A stretch of 64,000 nt of DNA, taken from Paenibacillus sp. 37. GTDB taxonomy: Bacteria; Bacillota; Bacilli; Paenibacillales; Paenibacillaceae. The number at the start of each line of letters is the position of its first letter. The stretch's first letter is position 1. The stretch spans positions 1,240,001-1,304,000 of the forward strand of contig NZ_CP043761.1 of assembly GCF_008386395.1 (NCBI RefSeq). The letters run 5' to 3'. Below the pieces are notes generated by a model. The model was not told the DNA's origin and ran no database searches. It saw nothing but the letters and a program-made list of their open reading frames with translations. A program made the translations under genes and the position numbers. Positions 43,199-52,575 of the stretch are shown here, piece after piece.

Positions 43199-43588
43199 AT
43201 GTTCGAATTAGATGTACGCAGCCGTAAGGCGATCTACGAGCAACTGGTGGACAAAGTCAAAGAGATGATCGTATACGGTATTCTAAAGCCCGACGAGCAG
43301 CTTCCTTCCGTTCGTGCGTTATCCACGCAGCTGACTGTGAATCCGAATACGATTCAAAAAGCGTATCGCGAGCTTGAACGTGAAGGTTACATCTATTCTT
43401 TGCAGGGAAAAGGAAGCTTCGTATCATCGTCAGTGGAACATCCGAATGAAGCCATGAGAGATGAGATCAGAGAGTCTCTGGTGAAGTTGATTGCAGAAGC
43501 TTCGTATTCCGGTTTGACCAGAGCGGATATGACGCTTTTGTTTGAGGAAGCGATGGCCCGTATAGAGAAGGAGGAGCCTCATGATTGA
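43199..43588 (+). CDS. YtrA-type GntR transcriptional regulator
   Basis: 129 aa from ATG 43199, which follows a near-perfect ribosome site GAAAGGAGGTG (the frame opens at 43079). Winged helix of GntR type (YEQLVDKVKEMIVYGILKPDEQLPSVRALSTQL and NPNTIQKAYRELEREGYIYS) with a short C-terminal helical part of ~50 residues, the YtrA subfamily, which typically represses its own ABC operon. It overlaps the ATPase gene by eight bases. Confidence 0.93.
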   Translation: MFELDVRSRKAIYEQLVDKVKEMIVYGILKPDEQLPSVRALSTQLTVNPNTIQKAYRELEREGYIYSLQGKGSFVSSSVEHPNEAMRDEIRESLVKLIAEASYSGLTRADMTLLFEEAMARIEKEEPHD

Positions 43589-44483
43589 GCTGAATCAAGT
43601 CGTCAAAGCGTTTGAACAGGAAAAGGCAGTAGATGGCGTAACGATGAACATACATAAGGGATCGATCTATGGTTTGCTCGGTTCCAACGGGGCAGGTAAG
43701 ACATCGCTGCTCAAAATGATGGCTGGTATTTACCGTCAGGACAGCGGGACTGTTCGTATCGAAGATCATGAGATTTATGAAAATATGGATCTCAAAGGCC
43801 GCACAATCTTTATGGCAGATTCGCCCTACTTTTTCCCACAATCTTCAATAACTCAGATGGCTGCATTCTATCGTTCCGTATATCCGCGCTGGAATGAGGA
43901 ACGGTTCAAGCAACTAGCGACCGTGTTCAAGCTGGATGTCAAACGCAAGTTACATCGCATGTCCAAAGGAATGCGCCGTCAGGCAGCCGTATGGCTGGGA
44001 CTTAGCTGTATGCCTGAAGTGCTGCTGATGGATGAGCCGATTGACGGCCTCGATCCGGTCATGCGCCAGCAGATCAAAAACTTGCTGTTCCAGGAAGCAG
44101 CTGAGCGTCAAGTAACTATTGTCATCTCGTCCCACAACTTGCGTGAGATCGAAGATCTGTGTGACCATGTGGCGATTATGCACAAAGGCCGAATTATTGT
44201 AGAGAAGGATCTTGATGATCTGAAGGCCGATACGCATAAAATCCAAGTTGCTTTCCGCCACCCGGACCATGCCAAAGCCATGGATGAGCAGATTGATATC
44301 TTGCATGAAGAGAAACGGGGAAGCGTATCCCTGTACATTGTCAAAGGCAACCGACAACAGGTAACCGATCAATTCCGTATACATGATCCGTACCTGCTGG
44401 ATGTACTGCCTCTGACGCTTGAAGAAATCTTTATCTACGAAATGGAGGACGCAGGGTATGATATTCAACCGATTGTTCTGTAA
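43581..44483 (+). CDS. ABC transporter ATP-binding protein (YtrB-like)
   Basis: 300 aa. Walker A GSNGAGKTS, signature MSKGMRRQ in place of LSGGQ (common in this subfamily), Walker B VLLMDEPIDGLDP, switch SSHNLREI. A ~80-residue C-terminal extension follows the core. It is coupled on both sides, to the GntR gene and the permease gene. It energises the membrane protein encoded next, perhaps in envelope-stress or antimicrobial-peptide response, as reported for ytr operons. Confidence 0.92.
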   Translation: MIELNQVVKAFEQEKAVDGVTMNIHKGSIYGLLGSNGAGKTSLLKMMAGIYRQDSGTVRIEDHEIYENMDLKGRTIFMADSPYFFPQSSITQMAAFYRSVYPRWNEERFKQLATVFKLDVKRKLHRMSKGMRRQAAVWLGLSCMPEVLLMDEPIDGLDPVMRQQIKNLLFQEAAERQVTIVISSHNLREIEDLCDHVAIMHKGRIIVEKDLDDLKADTHKIQVAFRHPDHAKAMDEQIDILHEEKRGSVSLYIVKGNRQQVTDQFRIHDPYLLDVLPLTLEEIFIYEMEDAGYDIQPIVL

Positions 44484-46485
44484 CCGGGGCATCCTGATCC
44501 AAAATTTCAGACAGCATGGATGGATAGGCGTTTTATTTCTCATCACATTGTTGTTCTCACTTCCGTTATATATCGCTACCGAGTACAGGGACGTGCCACA
44601 GCAGATTACAAGTTTGTTTCAGGCCAATGGTGAAGTGCAGATTTTGTTCGCTATCACACTGCCGGTAGCTGCGGGTATCTTTCTTTTCCGCTATGTTCAA
44701 TCCGGTACACCTTCGGATCTGTTCCATAGTTTGCCTTTACGTCGTAAACATCTATTAACGGTGAATCTGTTGACCGGATTTGCCATGATCCTGATTCCAA
44801 TCTGGATTACAACTGCGATCACCGGCTGGGTATGGACGGTACTGGATCAACCTGCTTTTCTGTTCGATGGCAGTACAATCTGGATGTGGGGCTTGAGCAT
44901 GAGTATCTACTCGCTGTTTATGTTCATGCTAACTGTGGCGGTCGGTATGTGCATTGGTCAATCTGTATTGCAGGGACTCACCGTGTACGCACTCGTCTTG
45001 TTACCTGTTGTCGTATGGTTCATTATGTCACTTCATCTCCAGCATTATTTGCTCGGATATGCTTTTGAAGAAGTGGGCTTTAATGCGGAGAAACTTTCAC
45101 TTGTCCTGCGTGTGGGTTCGATCAGTAACCTCCCTGTAATCCGTCAGGAGTTAATTATCTATGCGATATTTGCAATCCTGTTTATTCCTCTAACCTATGT
45201 ACTTTATGCGAAGAGACAGGTTGAATCTGCTACTCAAGCAGTTACGTTTAAGCTTATAAAACCTATATTCCGCTTTGGATTAATGTTTACGTTGGTTCTG
45301 ATTGGCGGAGGTTACTTTACAATGATTGCTCCAAGAGGATCAGCTGGATGGGGAATATTCGGATATATCCTCGGCGGAATTGTAGGTTATATCGTTGCGG
45401 AGATGATTATTCGCAAAACATGGCTGATCTGGAGCAGCAGGCTGCTACCCAAGCTGATTCTATATGGTATCATCGCTGGTCTGATACTGTACGTACCTAT
45501 TGCCGACTGGAATGGATACGCCGCTCGAGTGCCTGAAATGAGCAAGGTGAACAGCATCAAGCTTGGCGGGGAGAGTTATACCTACAGTAACGGTGTCAGT
45601 CAGAAAAAGGACGATGCTCACCTCTATTCTAATGATCCGGAATACATGGGGGCAGTTATCGCTCTTCATCAAAAAATTGTGGATTCCGATCTTCCTTTAC
45701 TGGATGATCCAATTAATACAGGTTTGCGTAATGATGAGTCCATATTAATTAACTACAAGCTGGATAACGGCAAGGTGATGAAACGTAAATACTACATCCC
45801 AGAAACGGAATTCCATCAGGAATTAATGGCTCTGAAACAGTCCCAGGATTACAAAAGAGTTGCCTTTGAAACGTATAAGCTGGAAGAAGAGGCATTAAGT
45901 TTTGGCATTCGCTCTGCCACTAGTTCATACCGAAAGGTGTATATTAGCAATCCGGAGCAAGTCCGTGAATTCAAGGAACTCTTGAGACAGGACATTTTGG
46001 ATCAAACCTACGAAGAACAGCGCTCCCCGTGGCAGTCGTTTGCTTACGCAGAGATGAATCAGGATTCGTCTTCGAAAGATCCGTTTCAACCGAGGGAGAT
46101 GTGGAACTTTGAGATCAAACCTAGCTATGATCGGGTATTGGCTTGGCTGAAGGAGAACCAACTATATGACCAGTTGCTTGTCCAGGCAGATGAGATTGTC
46201 TCCGCTCAGTTTGCGAAGCAGGAGATTAACAGTCCGGGTTCGCTTCAGTGGACTACTCCGGAGCCAGAATATATCGATGGAAATCTAAGTGGTAACAAAC
46301 AGATAGCGACTAAAAACAAAGAAATCATTAGTGATTTGCTCAAACGTCAACGGTCTGGTTATCTAACAGAGAAAGATACCATTTATCAGATCAAGTTGAA
46401 TGTAACTCGTGGCGAGAACATCTATATGATGCTGAAAGAAGAGGATCTGACCGAGGCGATGAAAGCTATTCTGGTCAATCAATAA
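44458..46485 (+). CDS. ABC-2-type permease with large extracytoplasmic domain
   Basis: 675 aa from ATG 44458, nine bases after GGAGG; it overlaps the ATPase by 26 bases. Residues 1-~350 hold about ten hydrophobic segments (WIGVLFLITLLFSLPLYI, ILFAITLPVAAGIFLF, VVWFIMSLHLQHYLLGY). The last ~320 residues are soluble, acidic and rich in Glu/Lys, probably the DUF6449-type domain found on such Firmicute permeases. It pairs with the preceding ATPase. What is moved, or whether it only signals or flips lipids, is unknown. Confidence 0.85.
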   Translation: MIFNRLFCNRGILIQNFRQHGWIGVLFLITLLFSLPLYIATEYRDVPQQITSLFQANGEVQILFAITLPVAAGIFLFRYVQSGTPSDLFHSLPLRRKHLLTVNLLTGFAMILIPIWITTAITGWVWTVLDQPAFLFDGSTIWMWGLSMSIYSLFMFMLTVAVGMCIGQSVLQGLTVYALVLLPVVVWFIMSLHLQHYLLGYAFEEVGFNAEKLSLVLRVGSISNLPVIRQELIIYAIFAILFIPLTYVLYAKRQVESATQAVTFKLIKPIFRFGLMFTLVLIGGGYFTMIAPRGSAGWGIFGYILGGIVGYIVAEMIIRKTWLIWSSRLLPKLILYGIIAGLILYVPIADWNGYAARVPEMSKVNSIKLGGESYTYSNGVSQKKDDAHLYSNDPEYMGAVIALHQKIVDSDLPLLDDPINTGLRNDESILINYKLDNGKVMKRKYYIPETEFHQELMALKQSQDYKRVAFETYKLEEEALSFGIRSATSSYRKVYISNPEQVREFKELLRQDILDQTYEEQRSPWQSFAYAEMNQDSSSKDPFQPREMWNFEIKPSYDRVLAWLKENQLYDQLLVQADEIVSAQFAKQEINSPGSLQWTTPEPEYIDGNLSGNKQIATKNKEIISDLLKRQRSGYLTEKDTIYQIKLNVTRGENIYMMLKEEDLTEAMKAILVNQ

Positions 46486-46664
46486 GCTAAGCTATATCAG
46501 TTGTTATCGATAAGCGGGAAGGGTTCTCCCGTTGATTAAAGGGTTGATATTAGACCAGTCAAACTAGCACGACTTGACCAGATACAACGAATGGAATATA
46601 TTAGAAAAAGGAAAGGTTCGAGCGACTCGTTCAATCGAATCTCATATGGAACGGCTTATGAGGG

Positions 46665-46711
46665 AAGCACCCGTAAGAGCAGGCTAATGCCTGACTTGCG
46701 GGTGCTTTTTT
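46665..46711 (+). terminator. Terminator of the first GntR/ABC operon
   Basis: AAGCACCCGTAAG pairs with CTTGCGGGTGCTTTTTT. Confidence 0.85.
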
Positions 46712-46773
46712 GTCGTTCGCTGATTTCGTTGGCTATTTTGCTACATATTTTAGAAGAAAGGGTGTAGAAACGC

Positions 46774-47889
46774 ATGCAAACAGAAGCATGGAAGGAAATG
46801 ATAAGTGAACAGGAGGCCATGTTAGCCATGGTATGTGGTCGTTCCCCATTGGAACGATCAAGCTCACATCACTTCATGGAACATCATGGCTTGGTAGAAG
46901 GAAAGAAGGGTCGACAGCATATCGAAGGTTTAGCTTTAGAAGATTTATCTCCAATGGGGACGAGTGAAAACCCTTGCTTTTCTCTAACAGAAGGAAGCCA
47001 TAATCACATGATGAATCACAGTAAAGTCCAACGCTCTCAATGGTCATCATTCGCTCATCTTATTTTCGGATCACGCCTACTTATAGGGCTTGTGATTCTG
47101 TTCAGCGCAGGCACGATTTATTTTGCTTCTTCAGTGGAGGCTGCGGGCATAGATCTTGGCGTAACAGCGCAGAAAGCCTGGGATTCCGTTTTGAACAAAG
47201 CCGATGCACAAACCAAGTTAACGTTGAAGCAAGCGTATGAGAAAGTGGGGAACTGGAAGGCTCAAGAGCAAACTTGGGAACAAAAGGTAAAGACACTTCA
47301 TGCCGCCAATACCGCGGAATTGGAGCGATTACGTGTAGAAATAAGACAAACCGATGACGCGAAGGTCGCAGCTCTAGCCGAAAAGGTAAAGCAAACCCAA
47401 GCCCGATATGAGCCGCTATTCGCCCTCTATAGTTCAGTCAATAGACAGTTGGATGCAGCCAAAGCCATCAAAAATAAGGAATGGAGTGCAGCGATCCGTA
47501 CTCAGGCAGAGACGTTGAAACCCGTTGTGAAACTTGCCAGAGAAGACATCCGGATCAAGAAAAAGGAACTTGCTGAAGCACGTAAACGGAAGAGCGCTGA
47601 AATAAAACGTTTACGAGTTATACTAGCAGGGGCCGACTCCGCGAAGAAACAGATTCAAACGGCTAAAAAACAGGCGAGTTTGGCTAAAGAACGATATTCC
47701 AACGCTCTACAACAGTTCAAACAGAATACAAAGCAAGGCCAAACGTCACGTGTACTCAGCTCATTGAACACATTGGCTTCTGCAGCAGAGAAGTGGACAG
47801 GCACAAAACAAAACATTCATACACTGGAGCAAAAAGTATTTACTACGTATGTGAAAGTCAGACAGGAAATCGCGAAGAGACCCAAATAA
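46774..47889 (+). CDS. Coiled-coil membrane-anchored or secreted protein, unknown function
   Basis: 371 aa. The first ~92 residues are polar and His/Glu-rich, then one hydrophobic segment (LLIGLVILFSAGTIYFA) ending in a possible signal peptidase site (SVEAAG), then ~250 residues of Lys/Ala/Glu-rich heptads, surely long coiled coil. An in-frame ATG at 47008 after AGAAGGAAG would give a normal signal peptide of ~45 residues, so two starts are possible. No family is recognised. Flanked by a terminator before and an esterase gene after. Confidence 0.7.
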   Translation: MQTEAWKEMISEQEAMLAMVCGRSPLERSSSHHFMEHHGLVEGKKGRQHIEGLALEDLSPMGTSENPCFSLTEGSHNHMMNHSKVQRSQWSSFAHLIFGSRLLIGLVILFSAGTIYFASSVEAAGIDLGVTAQKAWDSVLNKADAQTKLTLKQAYEKVGNWKAQEQTWEQKVKTLHAANTAELERLRVEIRQTDDAKVAALAEKVKQTQARYEPLFALYSSVNRQLDAAKAIKNKEWSAAIRTQAETLKPVVKLAREDIRIKKKELAEARKRKSAEIKRLRVILAGADSAKKQIQTAKKQASLAKERYSNALQQFKQNTKQGQTSRVLSSLNTLASAAEKWTGTKQNIHTLEQKVFTTYVKVRQEIAKRPK

Positions 47890-47969
47890 GAGGAAACCTG
47901 GTTCTCCCTGCTACGTACACCACTTTAGATGTAAAGACGCTTCGATGATGATGGAACGAGGTGGAACTA

Positions 47970-48995
47970 TTGCAGTCCAAATTGGAAACGAAACGTACGG
48001 GGGCAAAAGGTTTTAAACGTAAACGGTACTGGATTCCCAGCGTTGTACTCATTTTGATCATAGGTTTTATTGGGGTTGGTACACAATGGACACCAAAAAT
48101 AACGGTATTTTTATTAAAATCATTAATTGAAACTGCTAATCCAGACATGAATAACAAGGACACTATGCTCTCGGATGGGATAACTCGTGTTGTGGATGTA
48201 CTCTATGCAGACGAAGGGCGTAATGACAGTACGCTGGATATCTATTATCCTTCCGTAACTTCGGAACCTTTGCCTGTCGTGCTGTGGGTTCATGGCGGTG
48301 GATGGGTCTTGGGAGACAAAGCGGATATCACAGAGTATGCCGTACAATTAGCCAAGCAGGGTTACGTTGTCGTCAGTATGAATTATGCGCTCGCACCAGA
48401 TACGACATATCCCACTCCCGTGATCCAGACGAATCAGGCTTTGATGTATGTGAAGAACCATGTCAGCGAGTATCAGGGTGACCCGGATAACATATTTCTC
48501 GCAGGCAACTCGGCAGGTGCCCAGATTGCAAGTCAGACTGCGGCCGTGGTGACGAATCCATCCCTAGCCAAGCTGATGAATATAACACGAGTAGCCCAAC
48601 CGGATGATTTGCGCGGGGTTCTTCTATTCTGTGGTCCTTACAATCTAAGTACAGTAGCGGAAACAGGGTTTCCACTCATACGTACATTTCTCTGGTCATA
48701 TACCGGAGTCAAAACATTCGAAGACTACCCGAGACTGAATGAAATGTCGACTGTGCTTCAGGTTACTGCGGCGTACCCGCCTGCATTTATTACCTCAGGC
48801 AATGTTGACCCGTTGACCAGTCAATCGATTGAGCTGGCACAAGTCTTGAAGCGACTTGATGTTGATACGGAAACGTTATTTTTCTCGAACTCCTCAGAGA
48901 AGCTGGGACATGATTATCAATTTGATCTGAAGAGTGATGCTGGTCAACAGGCGATACGTTCGGCAGTACGATTTATGCAACAGTATAGTCGATGA
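47970..48995 (+). CDS. Membrane-anchored alpha/beta-hydrolase (esterase/lipase, HSL/BD-FAE-like)
   Basis: 341 aa from TTG 47970, five bases after GAGGTGG (the frame also allows GTG 47961, which has a poor site). A single N-terminal membrane segment (VVLILIIGFIGVG) anchors it outside. The catalytic part has oxyanion HGGGWVLGD, nucleophile GNSAGAQ, Asp in SGNVDPLTS and His in EKLGHDYQF. It should hydrolyse short-chain acyl or aryl esters; no substrate clue in the neighbourhood. The fold resembles the esterase domain of the large protein near 4.7 kb but sequence differs. Confidence 0.88.
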   Translation: MQSKLETKRTGAKGFKRKRYWIPSVVLILIIGFIGVGTQWTPKITVFLLKSLIETANPDMNNKDTMLSDGITRVVDVLYADEGRNDSTLDIYYPSVTSEPLPVVLWVHGGGWVLGDKADITEYAVQLAKQGYVVVSMNYALAPDTTYPTPVIQTNQALMYVKNHVSEYQGDPDNIFLAGNSAGAQIASQTAAVVTNPSLAKLMNITRVAQPDDLRGVLLFCGPYNLSTVAETGFPLIRTFLWSYTGVKTFEDYPRLNEMSTVLQVTAAYPPAFITSGNVDPLTSQSIELAQVLKRLDVDTETLFFSNSSEKLGHDYQFDLKSDAGQQAIRSAVRFMQQYSR

Positions 48996-49047
48996 GCAGA
49001 CAAGTCTGTGGTACACTCGAAGCAAATGAGGGCGCAGGAGGAGAAGC

Positions 49048-49587
49048 ATGGCAGACAAAGAAGATTTGACCCGGTTCGGGGTGGCGTTTCCTACACCTCT
49101 GATTGAGCAGTTTGACCAGTATATTGAGGAACAGGGATACAAAAACCGATCTGAGGCTTTCCGTGATCTTGTTCGCAAAACATTACTGCAACCTTCTGCA
49201 TTACAATCCGACCAGGATGTGGCAGGCACCATTGTGATGGTCTACGATCACCATATCAGCGATCTTCCCATTCGTTTGATGGAGCTGCAGCACGAGGCGC
49301 ATCATGACATCATTTCCAATATGCATGTACATCTGAACCATGACCAATGCCTGGAAGTAATTGCGGTACGGGGTAACTTGGGACGCTTGCGTCACCTGCA
49401 TCAACAGATCCAGGTACAAAAAGGTGTATTGTATGCTGAGCTTTCTGTGACTTATGTGGATGAACTCAACAAACTGGCTTATGCTCAGAGTCATGATCAG
49501 GATGACAATCCGAATCAAAGTCAGGATCACAATCACAGTGCGAGTCAGCATGGTCACAGTCATCATCATCATCGTTCTGCCGATTAA
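49048..49587 (+). CDS. nikR: Nickel-responsive transcriptional regulator NikR
   Basis: 179 aa. N-terminal ribbon-helix-helix (DLTRFGVAFPTPLIEQFDQYI, NRSEAFRDLVRKTL) and an ACT-like metal domain with the nickel ligands as in E. coli NikR: QHEAHHD, then MHVHLNHDQCLEV with two His and the Cys. The last ~30 residues are an unusual Asp/Asn/Gln/His-rich tail with a five-residue HxHHHH-like run, absent from E. coli NikR, possibly a nickel store. It lies before the nik importer on the same strand and should repress it when nickel is plentiful. Confidence 0.95.
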   Translation: MADKEDLTRFGVAFPTPLIEQFDQYIEEQGYKNRSEAFRDLVRKTLLQPSALQSDQDVAGTIVMVYDHHISDLPIRLMELQHEAHHDIISNMHVHLNHDQCLEVIAVRGNLGRLRHLHQQIQVQKGVLYAELSVTYVDELNKLAYAQSHDQDDNPNQSQDHNHSASQHGHSHHHHRSAD

Positions 49588-49633
49588 GATGAAATGAAGT
49601 GTGAGTTAATTTCTATGAAAATATAGCGAATCT

Positions 49634-49675
49634 AAAAACAGACCTTTGGTTAGATGCCAACTGTCTGTTTTTTTA
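49634..49675 (+). terminator. Terminator of nikR
   Basis: AAAAACAGAC pairs with GTCTGTTTTTTT. Confidence 0.8.
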
Positions 49676-49785
49676 TTGTTTGTTATAATACCTAACTTTA
49701 TAAAGCGATACAGTTGCTGGTTTATATGGGTTTTCAATGATTAATTCGAATATATGAAAATATTTGGATTTTGAAGTTAACTTTA

Positions 49786-49816
49786 TTGACATACGATTTG
49801 TGTTTTGTGCTACAAT
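49786..49816 (+). promoter_or_regulatory. Promoter of the nikABCDE operon
   Basis: TTGACA (49786-49791) and TACAAT (49811-49816) with a long 19-base spacing. A long spacer may call for help or be the regulated feature. No clear GTATGA/TCATAC NikR half-sites as in E. coli were seen. Confidence 0.5.
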
Positions 49817-49878
49817 TTCTCTAAAAAGTAACACGAAAAAAGGGAGTGCAGCACATATTTAGAGGGGGAACGACCAGA

Positions 49879-51537
49879 ATGGGCAGATTTTCATGGAGAT
49901 GGGGAAAACGAAAAGGTAGAACAGGATTAGGCATTTTGCTTGTATGTTCCATTGGTTTATCTGGTTGTGCACAGGGCACAGCGCCAACAGCTTCGTCATT
50001 AGAGAATGGACAGTCAGGAACAAACTCAACCAAAGACGAATTGGTGCTGGCCGTTGGCACCGAGCCGGAAGGCGGGTTTGATCCGACAACCGGATGGGGG
50101 CAGTATGGTTCACCACTTTTCCAGAGTACTTTGCTAAAGAGAGATGCCAAACTTCAACTGGTTAACGATCTGGCTACTGAATACTCAGTTAGTGAAGATG
50201 GGCTGACCTGGACGGTCACACTTCGGAACGATGTGAAATTCTCTGATGGGGAACCCCTGACGGCTGAGGATGTAAAATTTACGTTTGAAACAGCTGCCAA
50301 GAGTGGGTCCGTGATTGATCTGACCAATATGGCTGATGTACAGGCACCTGATGATAGCACGGTCTTATTCACACTGAAATCGCCACAGTCTACATTCATC
50401 AGTCTGCTGACGACACTTGGCATTGTACCTGAACACGCCTATGGCGCTGATTATGCAGAACACCCGGTCGGATCAGGACCGTACAAGCTGGTTCAGTGGG
50501 ACAAAGGACAACAGGCCATCGTGGAAGCCAATGAAGAATATTACGGTAACAAGTCTGCATTCCACAAACTCACCTTCCTCTATCTGGATGAAGATGCAGC
50601 CTACGCCGCTGCACAGGCAGGTACGGTGGATATCGCTGCGATCCCGGCAGCGTTTAGCAAACAACAGGTGAATGGCATGACATTGGAGGCCGTGAAAACC
50701 GTAGATAACCGTGGCATCATGTTCCCCATGCAACCTGCTGGTGCCAAGTCGGAAGATGGTCTTCCCGCAGGAAATGATGTGACATCCGATCTGGCCATTC
50801 GCCAAGCGGTGAATGTTGTGATTGATCGTAAGGCTTTGGTTGAGGGTGTACTGGAAGGGTACGGTCGTCCAGCCTATTCCGCTAGTGATGATCTGCCTTG
50901 GAGTAATGCGGAAGCTGTATTTACAGATGCCAATCTCGAAGAAGCGAAGCAGATTCTGGCCGCTGGTGGCTGGGTAGATGCGGATGGTGACGGTATCGTC
51001 GAGAAAAACGGAGTAAAGGCCGAGTTCAATCTGCTTTATTTTGCAGGTGATTTAACAAGACAATCTTTGGCACTGGCTGCTGCGGATATGGTTGCCCAGG
51101 CTGGAATTAAAATCAATGTTGAAGGCAAAAGCCGTGAAGAGACGAAAAAGATGGCATACTCCAACGCTGTATTATTTGGTTGGGGCAGTCATGATCCGCT
51201 GGAGACGTATAACCTCTATAGTAGTACTCACAAAGGAGAAGGATATTATAATGTGGGGCTGTATAGCAATCCTGTCGTGGATTCTTGGATGGAGAAAGCC
51301 CTTCATGCAACAAGTGAAGAAGAGGCATTACCGTTCTGGCAGAAAGCGGAATGGGATGGAACAACAGGTTTCAGTTATCAGGGTGATGCGCCATGGGCGT
51401 GGCTTGTGAACATAGATCATCTGTATCTGGTTACGAATGGCCTGAACATTGGTAAGCAGCAGATCCATCCCCATGGTCACGGCTGGCCGGTGACAACCAA
51501 TCTGGAGGAATGGTCCTGGGATAACAGCACGAAATAA
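49879..51537 (+). CDS. nikA: Nickel ABC transporter substrate-binding lipoprotein
   Basis: 552 aa from ATG 49879, nine bases after GAGGGGGA (frame opens at GTG 49846). Lipobox GLSGC, Cys30. It is an oligopeptide/nickel-type (SBP family 5) protein: LVLAVGTEPEGGFDPTTGWGQYG, VTLRNDVKFSDGEPLTAEDVKF, IRQAVNVVIDRKALVEGVLEGYG. A histidine-rich HPHGHGW close to the C-terminus could take part in nickel capture. Placed behind nikR and before a full NikBCDE set, nickel or a nickel chelate is the likely ligand, though a peptide or cobalt cannot be ruled out. Confidence 0.9.
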   Translation: MGRFSWRWGKRKGRTGLGILLVCSIGLSGCAQGTAPTASSLENGQSGTNSTKDELVLAVGTEPEGGFDPTTGWGQYGSPLFQSTLLKRDAKLQLVNDLATEYSVSEDGLTWTVTLRNDVKFSDGEPLTAEDVKFTFETAAKSGSVIDLTNMADVQAPDDSTVLFTLKSPQSTFISLLTTLGIVPEHAYGADYAEHPVGSGPYKLVQWDKGQQAIVEANEEYYGNKSAFHKLTFLYLDEDAAYAAAQAGTVDIAAIPAAFSKQQVNGMTLEAVKTVDNRGIMFPMQPAGAKSEDGLPAGNDVTSDLAIRQAVNVVIDRKALVEGVLEGYGRPAYSASDDLPWSNAEAVFTDANLEEAKQILAAGGWVDADGDGIVEKNGVKAEFNLLYFAGDLTRQSLALAAADMVAQAGIKINVEGKSREETKKMAYSNAVLFGWGSHDPLETYNLYSSTHKGEGYYNVGLYSNPVVDSWMEKALHATSEEEALPFWQKAEWDGTTGFSYQGDAPWAWLVNIDHLYLVTNGLNIGKQQIHPHGHGWPVTTNLEEWSWDNSTK

Positions 51538-51579
51538 GAAGCATAGCGGTAGCTTTAGCCTGAATTGGGGAGAGATTGG

Positions 51580-52575
51580 ATGACGGGCAGGAATGGATGG
51601 GCCAGATTTGTTGGTTATAAAGTGTTGCGACTCGTATCTCTATTGGTTGGAGTCAGTGTGTTGTCTTTTCTATTAATGCAATTCTCTCCTGTGGACCCGA
51701 TTGAAGCCTACATTGGTGGAGACATGATCAGGGTAAGCGCCGAACAGCGCAGTCTTATCGAAGAACGTTGGGGATTGAATGAATCTCCAATGGAACGATT
51801 GCTTACCTGGGGACAAGCACTTATTCAGGGAGATTTGGGAACATCAATGATCTACAGACAGCCTGTAGCGGATATTATCCAGGAACGATTCATGAATTCT
51901 GTCGCGCTTATGGCTGTAGCCTGGCTACTATCTGGTATCTTCGGATTCACTCTTGGTGTGGTTGCTGCCATGAGAAGGGATTCAAGGCTGGATCGCCTGA
52001 TCTGCTGGTATTGTTACACGCTGGCCTCCACGCCGGTATTCTGGATTGCGCTGTTGCTGCTAATGGTATTTGGGGTGTGGCTCGGATGGCTTCCAGTTGG
52101 TCTTGGGGTACCCGCAGGGATGTCGGCTGATCAGGTGACCTGGGGCGATCGGGCTATTCATATGATTCTGCCAGCGTTGACTCTCAGTCTGACCGGAGTA
52201 GCTTCCATCGCTTTGCATACCCGGCAGAAGCTTACGGATGTGCTGGAGTCGGATTATATTCTGTTTGCAAGAGCGCGGGGTGAGCGTGGATTTCAGCTGT
52301 TCCGTCGGCATGGGTTCAGACATGTTGTTTTGCCAGCCATCACGCTGCAGTTTGCTTCGTTCAGTGAACTGTTCGGTGGGGCTGTGCTTGCAGAACAGGT
52401 ATTTTCATACCCCGGCCTGGGTCAGGCAACGGTTCAGGCAGGGTTACGCGGTGATGTTCCACTGCTGCTTGGACTTGTGATGTGCAGTGCGATTTTTGTT
52501 TTTACGGGTAATATGATTGCCGACATTCTGTATCGTATGATTGATCCACGGATGAAGGAGGAGCTGATGTCATGA
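51580..52575 (+). CDS. nikB: Nickel ABC transporter permease
   Basis: 331 aa from ATG 51580 after TTGGGGAGAG. Six membrane helices and the DppB/NikB pattern: LLVGVSVLSFLLMQFSPVDPIEAYIGG, RWGLNESPMERLLTWG, GDLGTSMIYRQPV, and the inner loop ARARGERGFQLFRRHGFRHVVLPA. It ends four bases into nikC. Confidence 0.93.
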   Translation: MTGRNGWARFVGYKVLRLVSLLVGVSVLSFLLMQFSPVDPIEAYIGGDMIRVSAEQRSLIEERWGLNESPMERLLTWGQALIQGDLGTSMIYRQPVADIIQERFMNSVALMAVAWLLSGIFGFTLGVVAAMRRDSRLDRLICWYCYTLASTPVFWIALLLLMVFGVWLGWLPVGLGVPAGMSADQVTWGDRAIHMILPALTLSLTGVASIALHTRQKLTDVLESDYILFARARGERGFQLFRRHGFRHVVLPAITLQFASFSELFGGAVLAEQVFSYPGLGQATVQAGLRGDVPLLLGLVMCSAIFVFTGNMIADILYRMIDPRMKEELMS

